This document shows positions 37,547-49,001 of a DNA stretch of 64,000 nucleotides, in pieces (the stretch's first letter is position 1; every line of letters begins with the position of its first letter). Source of the DNA: Limnomonas spitsbergensis (taxonomy: Eukaryota; Chlorophyta; Chlorophyceae; Chlamydomonadales); NCBI GenBank assembly GCA_037349105.1, contig JAYJMM010000023.1:953001-1017000 (forward strand). Reading direction: 5' to 3'. Both the position numbers and the translations under genes were made by a program. Under the pieces are notes generated by a model that was not told where the DNA came from, did not search any database, and was given only the letters and a program-made list of their open reading frames with translations.

Positions 37547-40500
37547 CCTGTCAACCCCCTCTGTCGCTGCTACTGCTGTTGCTGTAGGGATGTGATTGAC
37601 CCTGTCAACCCCCTCTGCCGCTGGTGCTGCTCTTGTTGCAGGGATGTGATTGACCCTATCAACCCCCTCTGCCGCTGGTGCTGCTCTTGCTGCAGGGATG
37701 TGATTGACCCTGTCAATCCCCTCTGCCGCTGTTGCTGCTGCTCTTGCTGCATGGATGTGATTGACCCTGTCAACCCCTCTGCCGCTGTTGCTGCTGCTCT
37801 TGCTGCAGGGATGTGATTGGCCCTGTCAACCCCCTCTGCCGCTGATACTGCTGCTGTTGCTGCAGGGATGTGATTGACCCTGTCAACCCCCTCTGCCACT
37901 GATGCTGCTCTTGCTGCAGGGATGTGATTGACCCTGTCAACCCCCTCTGCCGCTGCTGCTACTGCTGCTGTTGCTGCAGGGATGTGATTGACCCTGTCAA
38001 CCCCCTCTGCCGCTGCTGCTGCTGCTCTTGCTGCAGGGATGTGATTGACCCTGTCAACCCCCTCTGCCGCTGATACTGCTCCTGTTACTGCAGGGTTGTG
38101 ATTGACCCAGTCAACCCCCTCTGCCGCTGATGCTGCTGCGGTTGCTGCAGGAATGTGATTGACCCTGTCAACCCCCTCTGTCGCTGCTGCTGCTCTTGCT
38201 GCAGGGATGTGATTGACCCTGTCAACCCCCTCTGTCGCTGCTGCTGCTCTTGCTGCAGGGATGTGATTGACCCTGTCAACCCCCTCTGCCGCTGGTGCTG
38301 CTGTTGGTGCAAGGATGTGATTGACCCTGTCCACCCCTTCTGCCGCTGATGCTGCTCTTGCTGCAGGGATGTGATTGACCCTGTCAACCCCCTCTGCCGC
38401 TGCTGCTGCTGCTGTTGCTGCAGGGATGTGATTGACCCTGTCAACCCCCTCTGCCGCTGCTGCTGCAGCTGTTGCTGAAAGGATGCGATTGACCCTGTCA
38501 ACCCCCTCTGCCGCTGATACTGCTGCTGTTGCTGCAGGGATGTGATTGACCCTGTCAACCCCCTCTGCCGCTATTGCTGCTGTTGGTGCAGGGATGTGAT
38601 TGACCCTGTCAACCCCCTTTGCCGCTGCTGCTGCTGTTGCTGCAGGGATGTGAGTGACCCTGTCAACCCCCTCTGCCGCTGGTGCTGCTGTTGCTGCAGG
38701 GATGTGATTGACCCTGTCAACCCCCTCTGCCGTTGCTGCTGCTGTTGCTGTAGGAATGTGATTGACCCTGTCAACCCCCTCTGTCGCTGCTGCTGCTGTT
38801 GCTGTAGGGATGTGATTGACCCTGTCAACCCCCTCTGCCGCTGCTGCTGCTCTTGCTGTAGGGATGTGATTGACCATGTCAACCCCCTCTGCCGCTGCTG
38901 TTGCTGTTGGTGTAGGGATGTCATTGACCCTGTCAACCCCCTCTGCCGCTGCTGCTGCTCTTGCTGCAGGGATGTAATTGACCCTGTCAACCCCCTCTGC
39001 CGCTGTTGATGCTGCTGTTGCTGCAGGGATGTGATTGACCCTGTCAACCCCCTCTGCCGCTGTTGCTGCTGTTGCTGCAGGGATGTGATTGACCCTGTCA
39101 ACCCCCTCTGCCGCTGCTGCTGCTGCTCTTGCTGCAGGGATGTGATTGACCCTGTCAACCCCCTCTGCCGCTGATACTGCTCCTGTTACTGCAGGGTTGT
39201 GATTGACCCAGTCAACCCCCTCTGCCGCTGATGCTGCTGCGGTTGCTGCAGGAATGTGATTGACCCTGTCAACCCCCTTTGCCGCTGATGGTGCTGCTGC
39301 TGTTGCTGCAGGGATGTGATTGACCCTGTCAACCCCCTCTGCCGCTGGTGCTGCTGTTACTGCCGGGATGTGATTGACCCTGTCAACCCCCTCTGCCGCT
39401 GATGCTGCTCTTGCTGCAGGGATGTGATTGACCCTGTCAACCCCCTCTGCCGCTCGTGCTGCTGTTACTGCCGGGATGTGATTGACCCTGTCAACCCCCT
39501 CTGCCGCTGATGCTGCTCTTGCTGCAGGGATGTGATTGACCCTGTCAACCCCCTCTGTCGCTGCTGCTGCTCTTGCTGCAGGGATGTGATTGACCCTGTC
39601 AACCCCCTCTGTCGCTGCTGCTGCTCTTGCTGCAGGGATGTGATTGACCCTGTCAACCCCCTCTGCCGCTGGTGCTGCTGTTGGTGCAAGGATGTGATTG
39701 ACCCTGTCCACCCCCTCTGCCGCTGATGCTGCTCTTGCTGCAGGGATGTGATTGACCCTGTCAACCCCCTCTGCCGCTGCTGCTGCTGCTGTTGCTGCAG
39801 GGATGTGATTGACCCTGTCAACCCCCTCTGCCGCTGCTGCTGCAGCTGTTGCTGAAAGGATGCGATTGACCCTGTCAACCCCCTCTGCCGCTGTTGATGC
39901 TGCTGTTGCTGCAGGGATGTGATTGACCCTGTCAACCCCCTCTGCCGCTGTTGCTGCTGTTGCTGCAGGGATGTGATTGACCCTGTCAACCCCCTCTGCC
40001 GCTGATGCTGCTGTTGCTGTTGCTGCAGGGATGTGATTGACCCTGTCAACCCCTTCTGCCGCTGCTGCTGCTGTTGTTGCAGGGATGTGATTGACCCTGT
40101 CAACCCCCTCTGCCGTTGCTGCTGCTGTTGCTGTAGGAATGTGATTGACCCTGTCAACCCCCTCTGTCGCTGCTGCTGCTGTTGCTGTAGGGATGTGATT
40201 GACCCTGTCAACCCCCTCTGCCGCTGCTGCTGCTCTTGCTGTAGGGATGTGATTGACCATGTCAACCCCCTCTGCCGCTGCTGTTGCTGTTGGTGTAGGG
40301 ATGTGATTGACCCTGTCAACCCCCTCTGCCGCTGCTGCTGCTCTTGCTGCAGGGATGTAATTGACCCTGTCAACCCCCTCTGCCGCTGTTGATGCTGCTG
40401 TTGCTGCAGGGATGTGATTGACCCTGTCAACCCCCTCTGCCGCTGTTGCTGCTGTTGCTGCAGGGATGTGATTGACCCTGTCAACCCCCTCTGTCGCTGA

Positions 40501-42356
40501 TGCTGCTGTTGCTGTTGCTGCAGGGATGTGATTGACCCTGTCAACCCCTTCTGCCGCTGCTGCTGCTGTTGTTGCAGGGATGTGATTGACCCTGTCCACC
40601 CCCTCTGCCGCTTCTGCTGCTCTTGCTGCAGGGATGTGATTGACCCTGTCAACCCCCTCTGCCGCTGATGCTGATGCTGCACTTGTTGCAAGGATGTGAT
40701 TGACCCTGTCAGCCCCCTCTGCCGCTGTTGCTGCTGCTCTTGCTGCAGGGATGTGATTGACCATGTCAACCCCCTCTGCCGATGTTGCTGTTGTTGCTGC
40801 AGGGATGTAATTGACCCTGTCAACCCCCTCTGCCGCTGCTGCTGCTGCTCTTGCTGCAGGGATGTGATTGACCTTGTCAACCCCCTCTGCCGCTGTTGTT
40901 GTTGCTCTTGCTACAGGGATGTGATTGACCCTGTCAACCCCCTCTGCCGCTGATGCTGTTGCTGTCGCTGCAGGGATGTGATTGACCCTGTCAACCCCCT
41001 CTGCCGCTGCTGCTGCTGTTGCTGCAGTGATGTGATTGACCCTGTCAACCCCTTCTGCCGCTGTTGCTGCTGTTGCTGCAGGGATGTGATTGACCCTGTC
41101 AACCCCCTCTGCCGCTGCTGCTGCTCTTGCTGCAGGGATGTGATTGACCCTGTCAACCCCTTTTGCCGCTGATGCTGATGCTGCTCTTGTTGCAGGGATG
41201 TGATTGACCCTGTCAACCCCCTCTGTCGCTGTTGCTGCTGCTCTTGCTACAGGGATGTGATTGACCCTGTCAACCCCCTCTGCCGCTGATGCTGCTGATG
41301 TCGCTGCAGGGATGTGATTGACCCTGTCAACCCCCTCTGCCGCTGATGCTGCTGTTGCTGCAGGGATGTGATTGACCCTGTCAACCCCTTCTGCCGTTGT
41401 TGCTGCTGTTGCTGCAGGGATGTGATTGACCCTGTCAACCCCCTCTGCCGCTGCTGCTGCTCTTGCTGCAGGGATGTGATTGACCCTGTCAACCCCCTTT
41501 GCCGCTGATGCTGATGCTGCTCTTGTTGCAGGGATGTGATTGACCCTGTCAACCCCCTCTGCCGCTGTTGCTGCTGCTCTTGCTGTAGGGATGTGATTGA
41601 CCCTGTCAACCCCCTCTGCCGCTGTTGCTGCTGTTGCTGCAGGGATGTGATTGACCCTGTCAACCCCCTCTGCCGCTGTTGCTGCTGCTGTTGCTGCAGG
41701 GATGTGATTGACCCTGTCAACCCCCTCTGCCGCTGATGCTGCTGTTGTTGCTGCAGGGATGTGATTGACCCTGTCAACCCCCTCTGTCGCTGCTGCTGCT
41801 CTTGCTGCAGGGATGTGATTGACCCTGTCAACCCCCTCTGCCGCTGTTGCTGCTGCTCTTGCTACAAGGATGTGATTGACCCTGTCAACCCCCTCTGCCG
41901 CTGTTGTTGTTGCTGTTGCTGCAGGGATGTGATTGACCATGTCGACCCCCTCTGCCGCTGCTGCTGCTGTTGCTGCAGGGATGTGATTGACCCTGTCAAC
42001 CCCCTCTGCCGCTGATGCTGCTCTTGCTGCAGGGATGTAATTGACCCTATCAACCCCCTTTGCCGCTGATGGTGCCGTTGGTGCCGGGATGTGATTGACC
42101 CTGTCAACCCCCTCTGCCGCTGTTGCTGCTGCTCTTGCTACAAGAATGTGATTGACTCTGTCAACCCCCTCTGCCGCTGATGCTGCTGTTGTTGCAGGGA
42201 TGTGATTGACCCTGTCAACCCCCTCTGCCGCTGCTGCTGCTGTTGCTGCAGGGATGTGATTGACCCTGTCAACCCCCTCTGCCGCTGTTGCTGCTGTTGT
42301 TGCTGCAGGGATGTGATTGACCCTGTCAACCCCCTCTGCCGCTGGTGCTGCTGTTG
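34989..42356 (+). repeat. 7.37 kb tandem duplication, copy 2
   Basis: Second copy of 27,621-34,988. It lacks the extra C of copy 1, carries one extra triplet near 37,843 (CTGATACTGCTGCTG) and another near 41,900 (CTGTTGTTGTTGCTG). It diverges from copy 1 after about 42,344, where the tail reads CGCTGGTGC instead of CGCTGCTGC. The GAAAGG tags at 38477 and 39854 pair with those at 31107 and 32484. Confidence 0.88.
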
Positions 42357-42902
42357 CTGCAGGGATGTAATTGACCCTGTCAACACTCTCTGCCGCTGTT
42401 GCTGCTGTTGGTGCAGGGATGTGATTGACCCTGTCACCCCCCTCTGCCGCTGGTGCTGCTGTTGCTGCAGGGATGTGATTGACCCTGTCAACCCCCTCTG
42501 CCGTTGCTGCTGCTGTTGCTGTAGGAATGTGATTGACCCTGTCAACCCCCTCTGTCGCTGCTGCTGCTGTTGCTGTAGGGATGTGATTGACCCTGTCAAC
42601 CCCCTCTGCCGCTGCTGCTGCTCTTGCTGTAGGGATGTGATTGACCATGTCAACCCCCTCTGCCGCTGCTGTTGCTGTTGGTGTAGGGATGTCATTGACC
42701 CTGTCAACCCCCTCTGCCGCTGCTGCTGCTCTTGCTGCAGGGATGTAATTGACCCTGTCAACCCCCTCTGCCGCTGTTGATGCTGCTGTTGCTGCAGGGA
42801 TGTGATTGACCCTGTCAACCCCCTCTGCCGCTGTTGCTGCTGTTGCTGCAGGGATGTGATTGACCCTGTCAACCCCCTCTGCCGCTGTTGCTGCTGTTGC
42901 TG

Positions 42903-44070
42903 CAGGGATGTGATTGACCCTGTCAACCCCCTCTGCCGCTGCTGATGCTGTTGCTGCAGGGATGTAATTGACCCTGTCAACCCCCTCTGCCGCTGTTGCT
43001 GCTGTTGCTGCAGGGATGTGATTGACCCTGTCAACCCCCTCTGTCGCTGCTGCTGCTCTTGCTGCAGGGATGTGATTGACCCTGTCAACCCCCTCTGCCG
43101 CTGTTGCTGCTGCTCTTGCTACAAGGATGTGATTGACCCTGTCAACCCCCTCTGCCGTTGCTGCTGCTGTTGCTGTAGGAATGTAATTGACCATGTCGAC
43201 CCCCTCTGCCGCTGCTGCTGCTGTTGCTGCAGGGATGTGATTGACCCTGTCAACCCCCTCTGCCGCTGATGCTGCTCTTGCTGCAGGGATGTAATTGACC
43301 CTATCAACCCCCTTTGCCGCTGATGCTGATGCTGCTGCAGGGATGTAATTGACCCTGTCAACCCCCTCTGCCGCTGTTGCTGCTGTTGCTGCAGGGATGT
43401 GATTGACCCTGTCAACCCCCTCTGTCGCTGCTGCTGCTCTTGCTGCAGGGATGTGATTGACCCTGTCAACCCCCTCTGCCGCTGTTGCTGCTGCTCTTGC
43501 TACAAGGATGTGATTGACCCTGTCAACCCCCTCTGCCGCTGCTGATGCTGTTGCTGCAGGGATGTAATTGACCCTGTCAACCCCCTCTGCCGCTGTTGCT
43601 GCTGTTGCTGCAGGGATGTGATTGACCCTGTCAACCCCCTCTGTCGCTGCTGCTGCTCTTGCTGCAGGGATGTGATTGACCCTGTCAACCCCCTCTGCCG
43701 CTGTTGCTGCTGCTCTTGCTACAAGGATGTGATTGACCCTGTCAACCCCCTCTGCCGCTGCTGATGCTGTTGCTGCAGGGATGTGATTGACCATGTCGAC
43801 CCCCTCTGCCGCTGCTGCTGCTGTTGCTGCAGGGATGTGATTGACCCTGTCAACCCCCTCTGCCGCTGATGCTGCTCTTGCTGCAGGGATGTAATTGACC
43901 CTATCAACCCCCTTTGCCGCTGATGGTGCCGTTGGTGCCGGGATGTGATTGACCCTGTCAACCCCCTCTGCCGCTGTTGCTGCTGCTCTTGCTACAAGAA
44001 TGTGATTGACTCTGTCAACCCCCTCTGCCGCTGATGCTGCTGTTGTTGCAGGGATGTGATTGACCCTGTC
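42903..44070 (+). repeat. Local duplications with about 600 bp offset
   Basis: Units of about 42,903-43,310 recur at 43,503-43,910 at offset 600, including a GTCGAC core (43195 and 43795), and a shorter piece recurs between them near 43,340-43,500. One copy has the GTTGCTG...TGTAGGAATG tail where the other has GCTGATGCTG, showing exchange of single units within otherwise paired blocks. Confidence 0.7.
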
Positions 44071-44079
44071 AACCCCCTC

Positions 44080-44720
44080 TGCCGCTGCTGCTGCTGTTGC
44101 TGCAGGGATGTGATTGACCCTGTCAACCCCCTCTGCCGCTGTTGCTGCTGTTGTTGCTGCAGGGATGTGATTGACCCTGTCAACCCCCTCTGCCGCTGAT
44201 GCTGTTGTTGCTGCAGGGATGTGATTGACCCTGTCAACCCCCTCTGCCGTTGCTGCTGCTGTTGCTGTAGGAATGTGATTGACCCTGTCAACCCCCTCTG
44301 CCGCTGCTGCTGCTGTTGCTGCAGGGATGTGATTGACCCTGTCAACCCCCTCTGCCGCTGTTGCTGCTGTTGTTGCTGCAGGGATGTGATTGACCCTGTC
44401 AACCCCCTCTGCCGCTGATGCTGTTGTTGCTGCAGGGATGTGATTGACCCTGTCAACCCCCTCTGCCGTTGCTGCTGCTGTTGCTGTAGGAATGTGATTG
44501 ACTCTGTCAACCCCCTCTGCCGCTGATGCTGCTGTTGTTGCAGGGATGTGATTGACCCTGTCAACCCCCTCTGCCGCTGCTGCTGCTGTTGCTGCAGGGA
44601 TGTGATTGACCCTGTCAACCCCCTCTGCCGCTGTTGCTGCTGTTGTTGCTGCAGGGATGTGATTGACCCTGTCAACCCCCTCTGCCGCTGATGCTGTTGT
44701 TGCTGCAGTGATGTGATTGA
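44080..44720 (+). repeat. Four-unit block repeated at 219 bp offset
   Basis: A block of four units (54+54+57+54 bp) containing CCGTTGCTGC with TGTAGGAATG (44247 and 44466) and a tail GATGCTGTTGTTG repeats two to three times with offset 219 bp. It looks like a recent short expansion inside domain B. Confidence 0.7.
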
Positions 44721-45509
44721 CCCTGTCAACCCCCTCTGCCGCTGATGCTGCTCTTGCTGCAGGGATGTAATTGACCCTATCAACCCCCTTTGCCGCTGAT
44801 GGTGCCGTTGGTGCCGGGATGTGATTGACCCTGTCAACCCCCTCTGCCGCTGTTGCTGCTGCTCTTGCTACAAGAATATGATTGACTCTGTCAACCCCCT
44901 CTGCCGCTGATGCTGCTGTTGTTGCAGGGATGTGATTGACCCTGTCAACCCCCTCTGCCGTTGCTGCTGCTCTTGCTGCAGGGATGTGATTGACCCTGTC
45001 AACCCCCTCTGCCGCTGGTGCTGCTGTTGCTGCAGGGATGTAATTGACCCTGTCAACACTCTCTGCCGCTGTTGCTGCTGTTGGTGCAGGGATGTGATTG
45101 ACCCTGTCACCCCCCTCTGCCGCTGGTGCTGCTGTTGCTGCAGGGATGTGATTGACCCTGTCAACCCCCTCTGCCGTTGCTGCTGCTGTTGCTGTAGGAA
45201 TGTGATTGACCCTGTCAACCCCCTCTGCCGCTGCTGCTGCTGTTGCTGTAGGGATGTGATTGACCCTGTCAACCCCCTCTGCCGCTGCTGCTGCTCTTGC
45301 TGTAGGGATGTGATTGACCATGTCAACCCCCTCTGCCGCTGCTGTTGCTGTTGGTGTAGGGATGTCATTGACCCTGTCAACCCCCTCTGCCGCTGCTGCT
45401 GCTCTTGCTGCAGGGATGTAATTGACCCTGTCAACCCCCTCTGCCGCTGTTGATGCTGCTGTTGCTGCAGGGATGTGATTGACCCTGTCAACCCCCTCTG
45501 CCGCTGTTG

Positions 45510-46631
45510 CTGCTGTTGCTGCAGGGATGTGATTGACCCTGTCAACCCCCTCTGCCGCTGATGCTGCTGTTGCTGTTGCTGCAGGGATGTGATTGACCCT
45601 GTCAACCCCTTCTGCCGCTGCTGCTGCTGTTGTTGCAGGGATGTGATTGACCCTGTCCACCCCCTCTGCCGCTTCTGCTGCTCTTGCTGCAGGGATGTGA
45701 TTGACCCTGTCAACCCCCTCTGCCGCTGATGCTGATGCTGCTCTTGTTGCAAGGATGTGATTGACCCTGTCAGCCCCCTCTGCCGCTGTTGCTGCTGCTC
45801 TTGCTGCAGGGATGTGATTGACCATGTCAACCCCCTCTGCCGCTGTTGCTGTTGTTGCTGCAGGGATGTAATTGACCCTGTCAACCCCCTCTGCCGCTGC
45901 TGCTGCTGCTCTTGCTGCAGGGATGTGATTGACCTTGTCAACCCCCTCTGCCGCTGTTGTTGTTGCTCTTGCTACAGGGATGTGATTGACCCTGTCAACC
46001 CCCTCTGCCGCTGATGCTGCTGCTGTCGCTGCAGGGATGTGATTGACCCTGTCAACCCCCTCTGCCGCTGCTGCTGCTGTTGCTGCAGTGATGTGATTGA
46101 CCCTGTCAACCCCTTCTGCCGCTGTTGCTGCTGTTGCTGCAGGGATGTGATTGACCCTGTCAACCCCCTCTGCCGCTGCTGCTGCTCTTGCTGCAGGGAT
46201 GTGATTGACCCTGTCAACCCCTTTTGCCGCTGATGCTGATGCTGCTCTTGTTGCAGGGATGTGATTGACCCTGTCAACCCCCTCTGTCGCTGTTGCTGCT
46301 GCTCTTGCTACAGGGATGTGATTGACCCTGTCAACCCCCTCTGCCGCTGATGCTGCTGATGTCGCTGCAGGGATGTGATTGACCCTGTCAACCCCCTCTG
46401 CCGCTGATGCTGCTGTTGCTGCAGGGATGTGATTGACCCTGTCAACCCCTTCTGCCGTTGTTGCTGCTGTTGCTGCAGGGATGTGATTGACCCTGTCAAC
46501 CCCTTCTGCCGCTGCTGCTGCTCTTGCTGCAGGGATGTGATTGACCCTGTCAACCCCCTTTGCCGCTGATGCTGATGCTGCTCTTGTTGCAGGGATGTGA
46601 TTGACCCTGTCAACCCCCTCTGCCGCTGTTG
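45510..46631 (+). repeat. 1,122 bp tandem duplication, copy 1
   Basis: TTGCAAGG markers at 45748 and 46870 are 1,122 bp apart and the unit order between about 45,510 and 46,631 repeats at that offset. Differences include CTGCTGCTG against CTGATGCTG in one tail (about 45,900 and 47,022) and CTTC against CCTC near 46,503. Confidence 0.78.
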
Positions 46632-47753
46632 CTGCTGTTGCTGCAGGGATGTGATTGACCCTGTCAACCCCCTCTGCCGCTGATGCTGCTGTTGCTGTTG
46701 CTGCAGGGATGTGATTGACCCTGTCAACCCCTTCTGCCGCTGCTGCTGCTGTTGTTGCAGGGATGTGATTGACCCTGTCCACCCCCTCTGCCGCTTCTGC
46801 TGCTCTTGCTGCAGGGATGTGATTGACCCTGTCAACCCCCTCTGCCGCTGATGCTGATGCTGCTCTTGTTGCAAGGATGTGATTGACCCTGTCAGCCCCC
46901 TCTGCCGCTGTTGCTGCTGCTCTTGCTGCAGGGATGTGATTGACCATGTCAACCCCCTCTGCCGCTGTTGCTGTTGTTGCTGCAGGGATGTAATTGACCC
47001 TGTCAACCCCCTCTGCCGCTGATGCTGCTGCTCTTGCTGCAGGGATGTGATTGACCTTGTCAACCCCCTCTGCCGCTGTTGTTGTTGCTCTTGCTACAGG
47101 GATGTGATTGACCCTGTCAACCCCCTCTGCCGCTGATGCTGCTGCTGTCGCTGCAGGGATGTGATTGACCCTGTCAACCCCCTCTGCCGCTGCTGCTGCT
47201 GTTGCTGCAGTGATGTGATTGACCCTGTCAACCCCTTCTGCCGCTGTTGCTGCTGTTGCTGCAGGGATGTGATTGACCCTGTCAACCCCCTCTGCCGCTG
47301 CTGCTGCTCTTGCTGCAGGGATGTGATTGACCCTGTCAACCCCTTTTGCCGCTGATGCTGATGCTGCTCTTGTTGCAGGGATGTGATTGACCCTGTCAAC
47401 CCCCTCTGTCGCTGTTGCTGCTGCTCTTGCTACAGGGATGTGATTGACCCTGTCAACCCCCTCTGCCGCTGATGCTGCTGATGTCGCTGCAGGGATGTGA
47501 TTGACCCTGTCAACCCCCTCTGCCGCTGATGCTGCTGTTGCTGCAGGGATGTGATTGACCCTGTCAACCCCTTCTGCCGTTGTTGCTGCTGTTGCTGCAG
47601 GGATGTGATTGACCCTGTCAACCCCCTCTGCCGCTGCTGCTGCTCTTGCTGCAGGGATGTGATTGACCCTGTCAACCCCCTTTGCCGCTGATGCTGATGC
47701 TGCTCTTGTTGCAGGGATGTGATTGACCCTGTCAACCCCCTCTGCCGCTGTTG
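46632..47753 (+). repeat. 1,122 bp tandem duplication, copy 2
   Basis: Second copy of 45,510-46,631. Its last part is itself the source of an 891 bp duplication beginning near 47,220, so duplications are stacked here. Confidence 0.78.
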
Positions 47754-49001
47754 CTGCTGCTCTTGCTGTAGGGATGTGATTGACCCTGTCAACCCCCTCT
47801 GCCGCTGTTGCTGCTGTTGCTGCAGGGATGTGATTGACCCTGTCAACCCCCTCTGCCGCTGTTGCTGCTGCTGTTGCTGCAGGGATGTGATTGACCCTGT
47901 CAACCCCCTCTGCCGCTGTTGCTGCTGTTGCTGCATGGATGTGATTGACCCTGTCAACCCCCTCTGTCGCTGCTGCTGCTCTTGCTGCAGGGATGTGATT
48001 GACCCTGTCAACCCCCTCTGCCGCTGTTGCTGCTGCTCTTGCTACAAGGATGTGATTGACCCTGTCAACCCCCTCTGCCGCTGCTGATGCTGTTGCTGCA
48101 GGGATGTGATTGACCCTGTCAACCCCTTCTGCCGCTGTTGCTGCTGTTGCTGCAGGGATGTGATTGACCCTGTCAACCCCCTCTGCCGCTGCTGCTGCTC
48201 TTGCTGCAGGGATGTGATTGACCCTGTCAACCCCTTTTGCCGCTGATGCTGATGCTGCTCTTGTTGCAGGGATGTGATTGACCCTGTCAACCCCCTCTGT
48301 CGCTGTTGCTGCTGCTCTTGCAACATGGGTGTGATTGACCCTGTCAACCCCCTCTGCCGCTGATGCTGCTGATGTCGCTGCAGGGATGTGATTGACCCTG
48401 TCAACCCCCTCTGCCGCTGATGCTGCTGTTGCTGCAGGGATGTGATTGACCCTGTCAACCCCTTCTGCCGTTGTTGCTGCTGTTGCTGCAGGGATGTGAT
48501 TGACCCTGTCAACCCCCTCTGCCGCTGCTGCTGCTCTTGCTGCAGGGATGTGATTGACCCTGTCAACCCCCTTTGCCGCTGATGCTGATGCTGCTCTTGT
48601 TGCAGGGATGTGATTGACCCTGTCAACCCCCTCTGCCGCTGTTGCTGCTGCTCTTGCTGTAGGGATGTGATTGACCCTGTCAACCCCCTCTGCCGCTGTT
48701 GCTGCTGTTGCTGCAGGGATGTGATTGACCCTGTCAACCCCCTCTGCCGCTGTTGCTGCTGCTGTTGCTGCAGGGATGTGATTGACCCTGTCAACCCCCT
48801 CTGCCGCTGATGCTGTTGTTGCTGCAGGGATGTGATTGACCCTGTCAACCCCCTCTGTCGCTGCTGCTGCTCTTGCTGCAGGGATGTGATTGACCCTGTC
48901 AACCCCCTCTGCCGCTGTTGCTGCTGCTCTTGCTACAAGGATGTGATTGACCCTGTCAACCCCCTCTGCCGCTGCTGATGCTGTTGCTGCAGGGATGTGA
49001 T
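47220..49001 (+). repeat. 891 bp tandem duplication (two copies)
   Basis: Unit order in 47,220-48,110 recurs in 48,111-49,001 at offset 891. The second copy has an odd unit near 48,319 reading TTGCAACATGGGTGTG in place of TTGCTACAGGGATGTG, and GATGCTGTTG for GTTGCTGCTG near 48,810. Confidence 0.77.
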
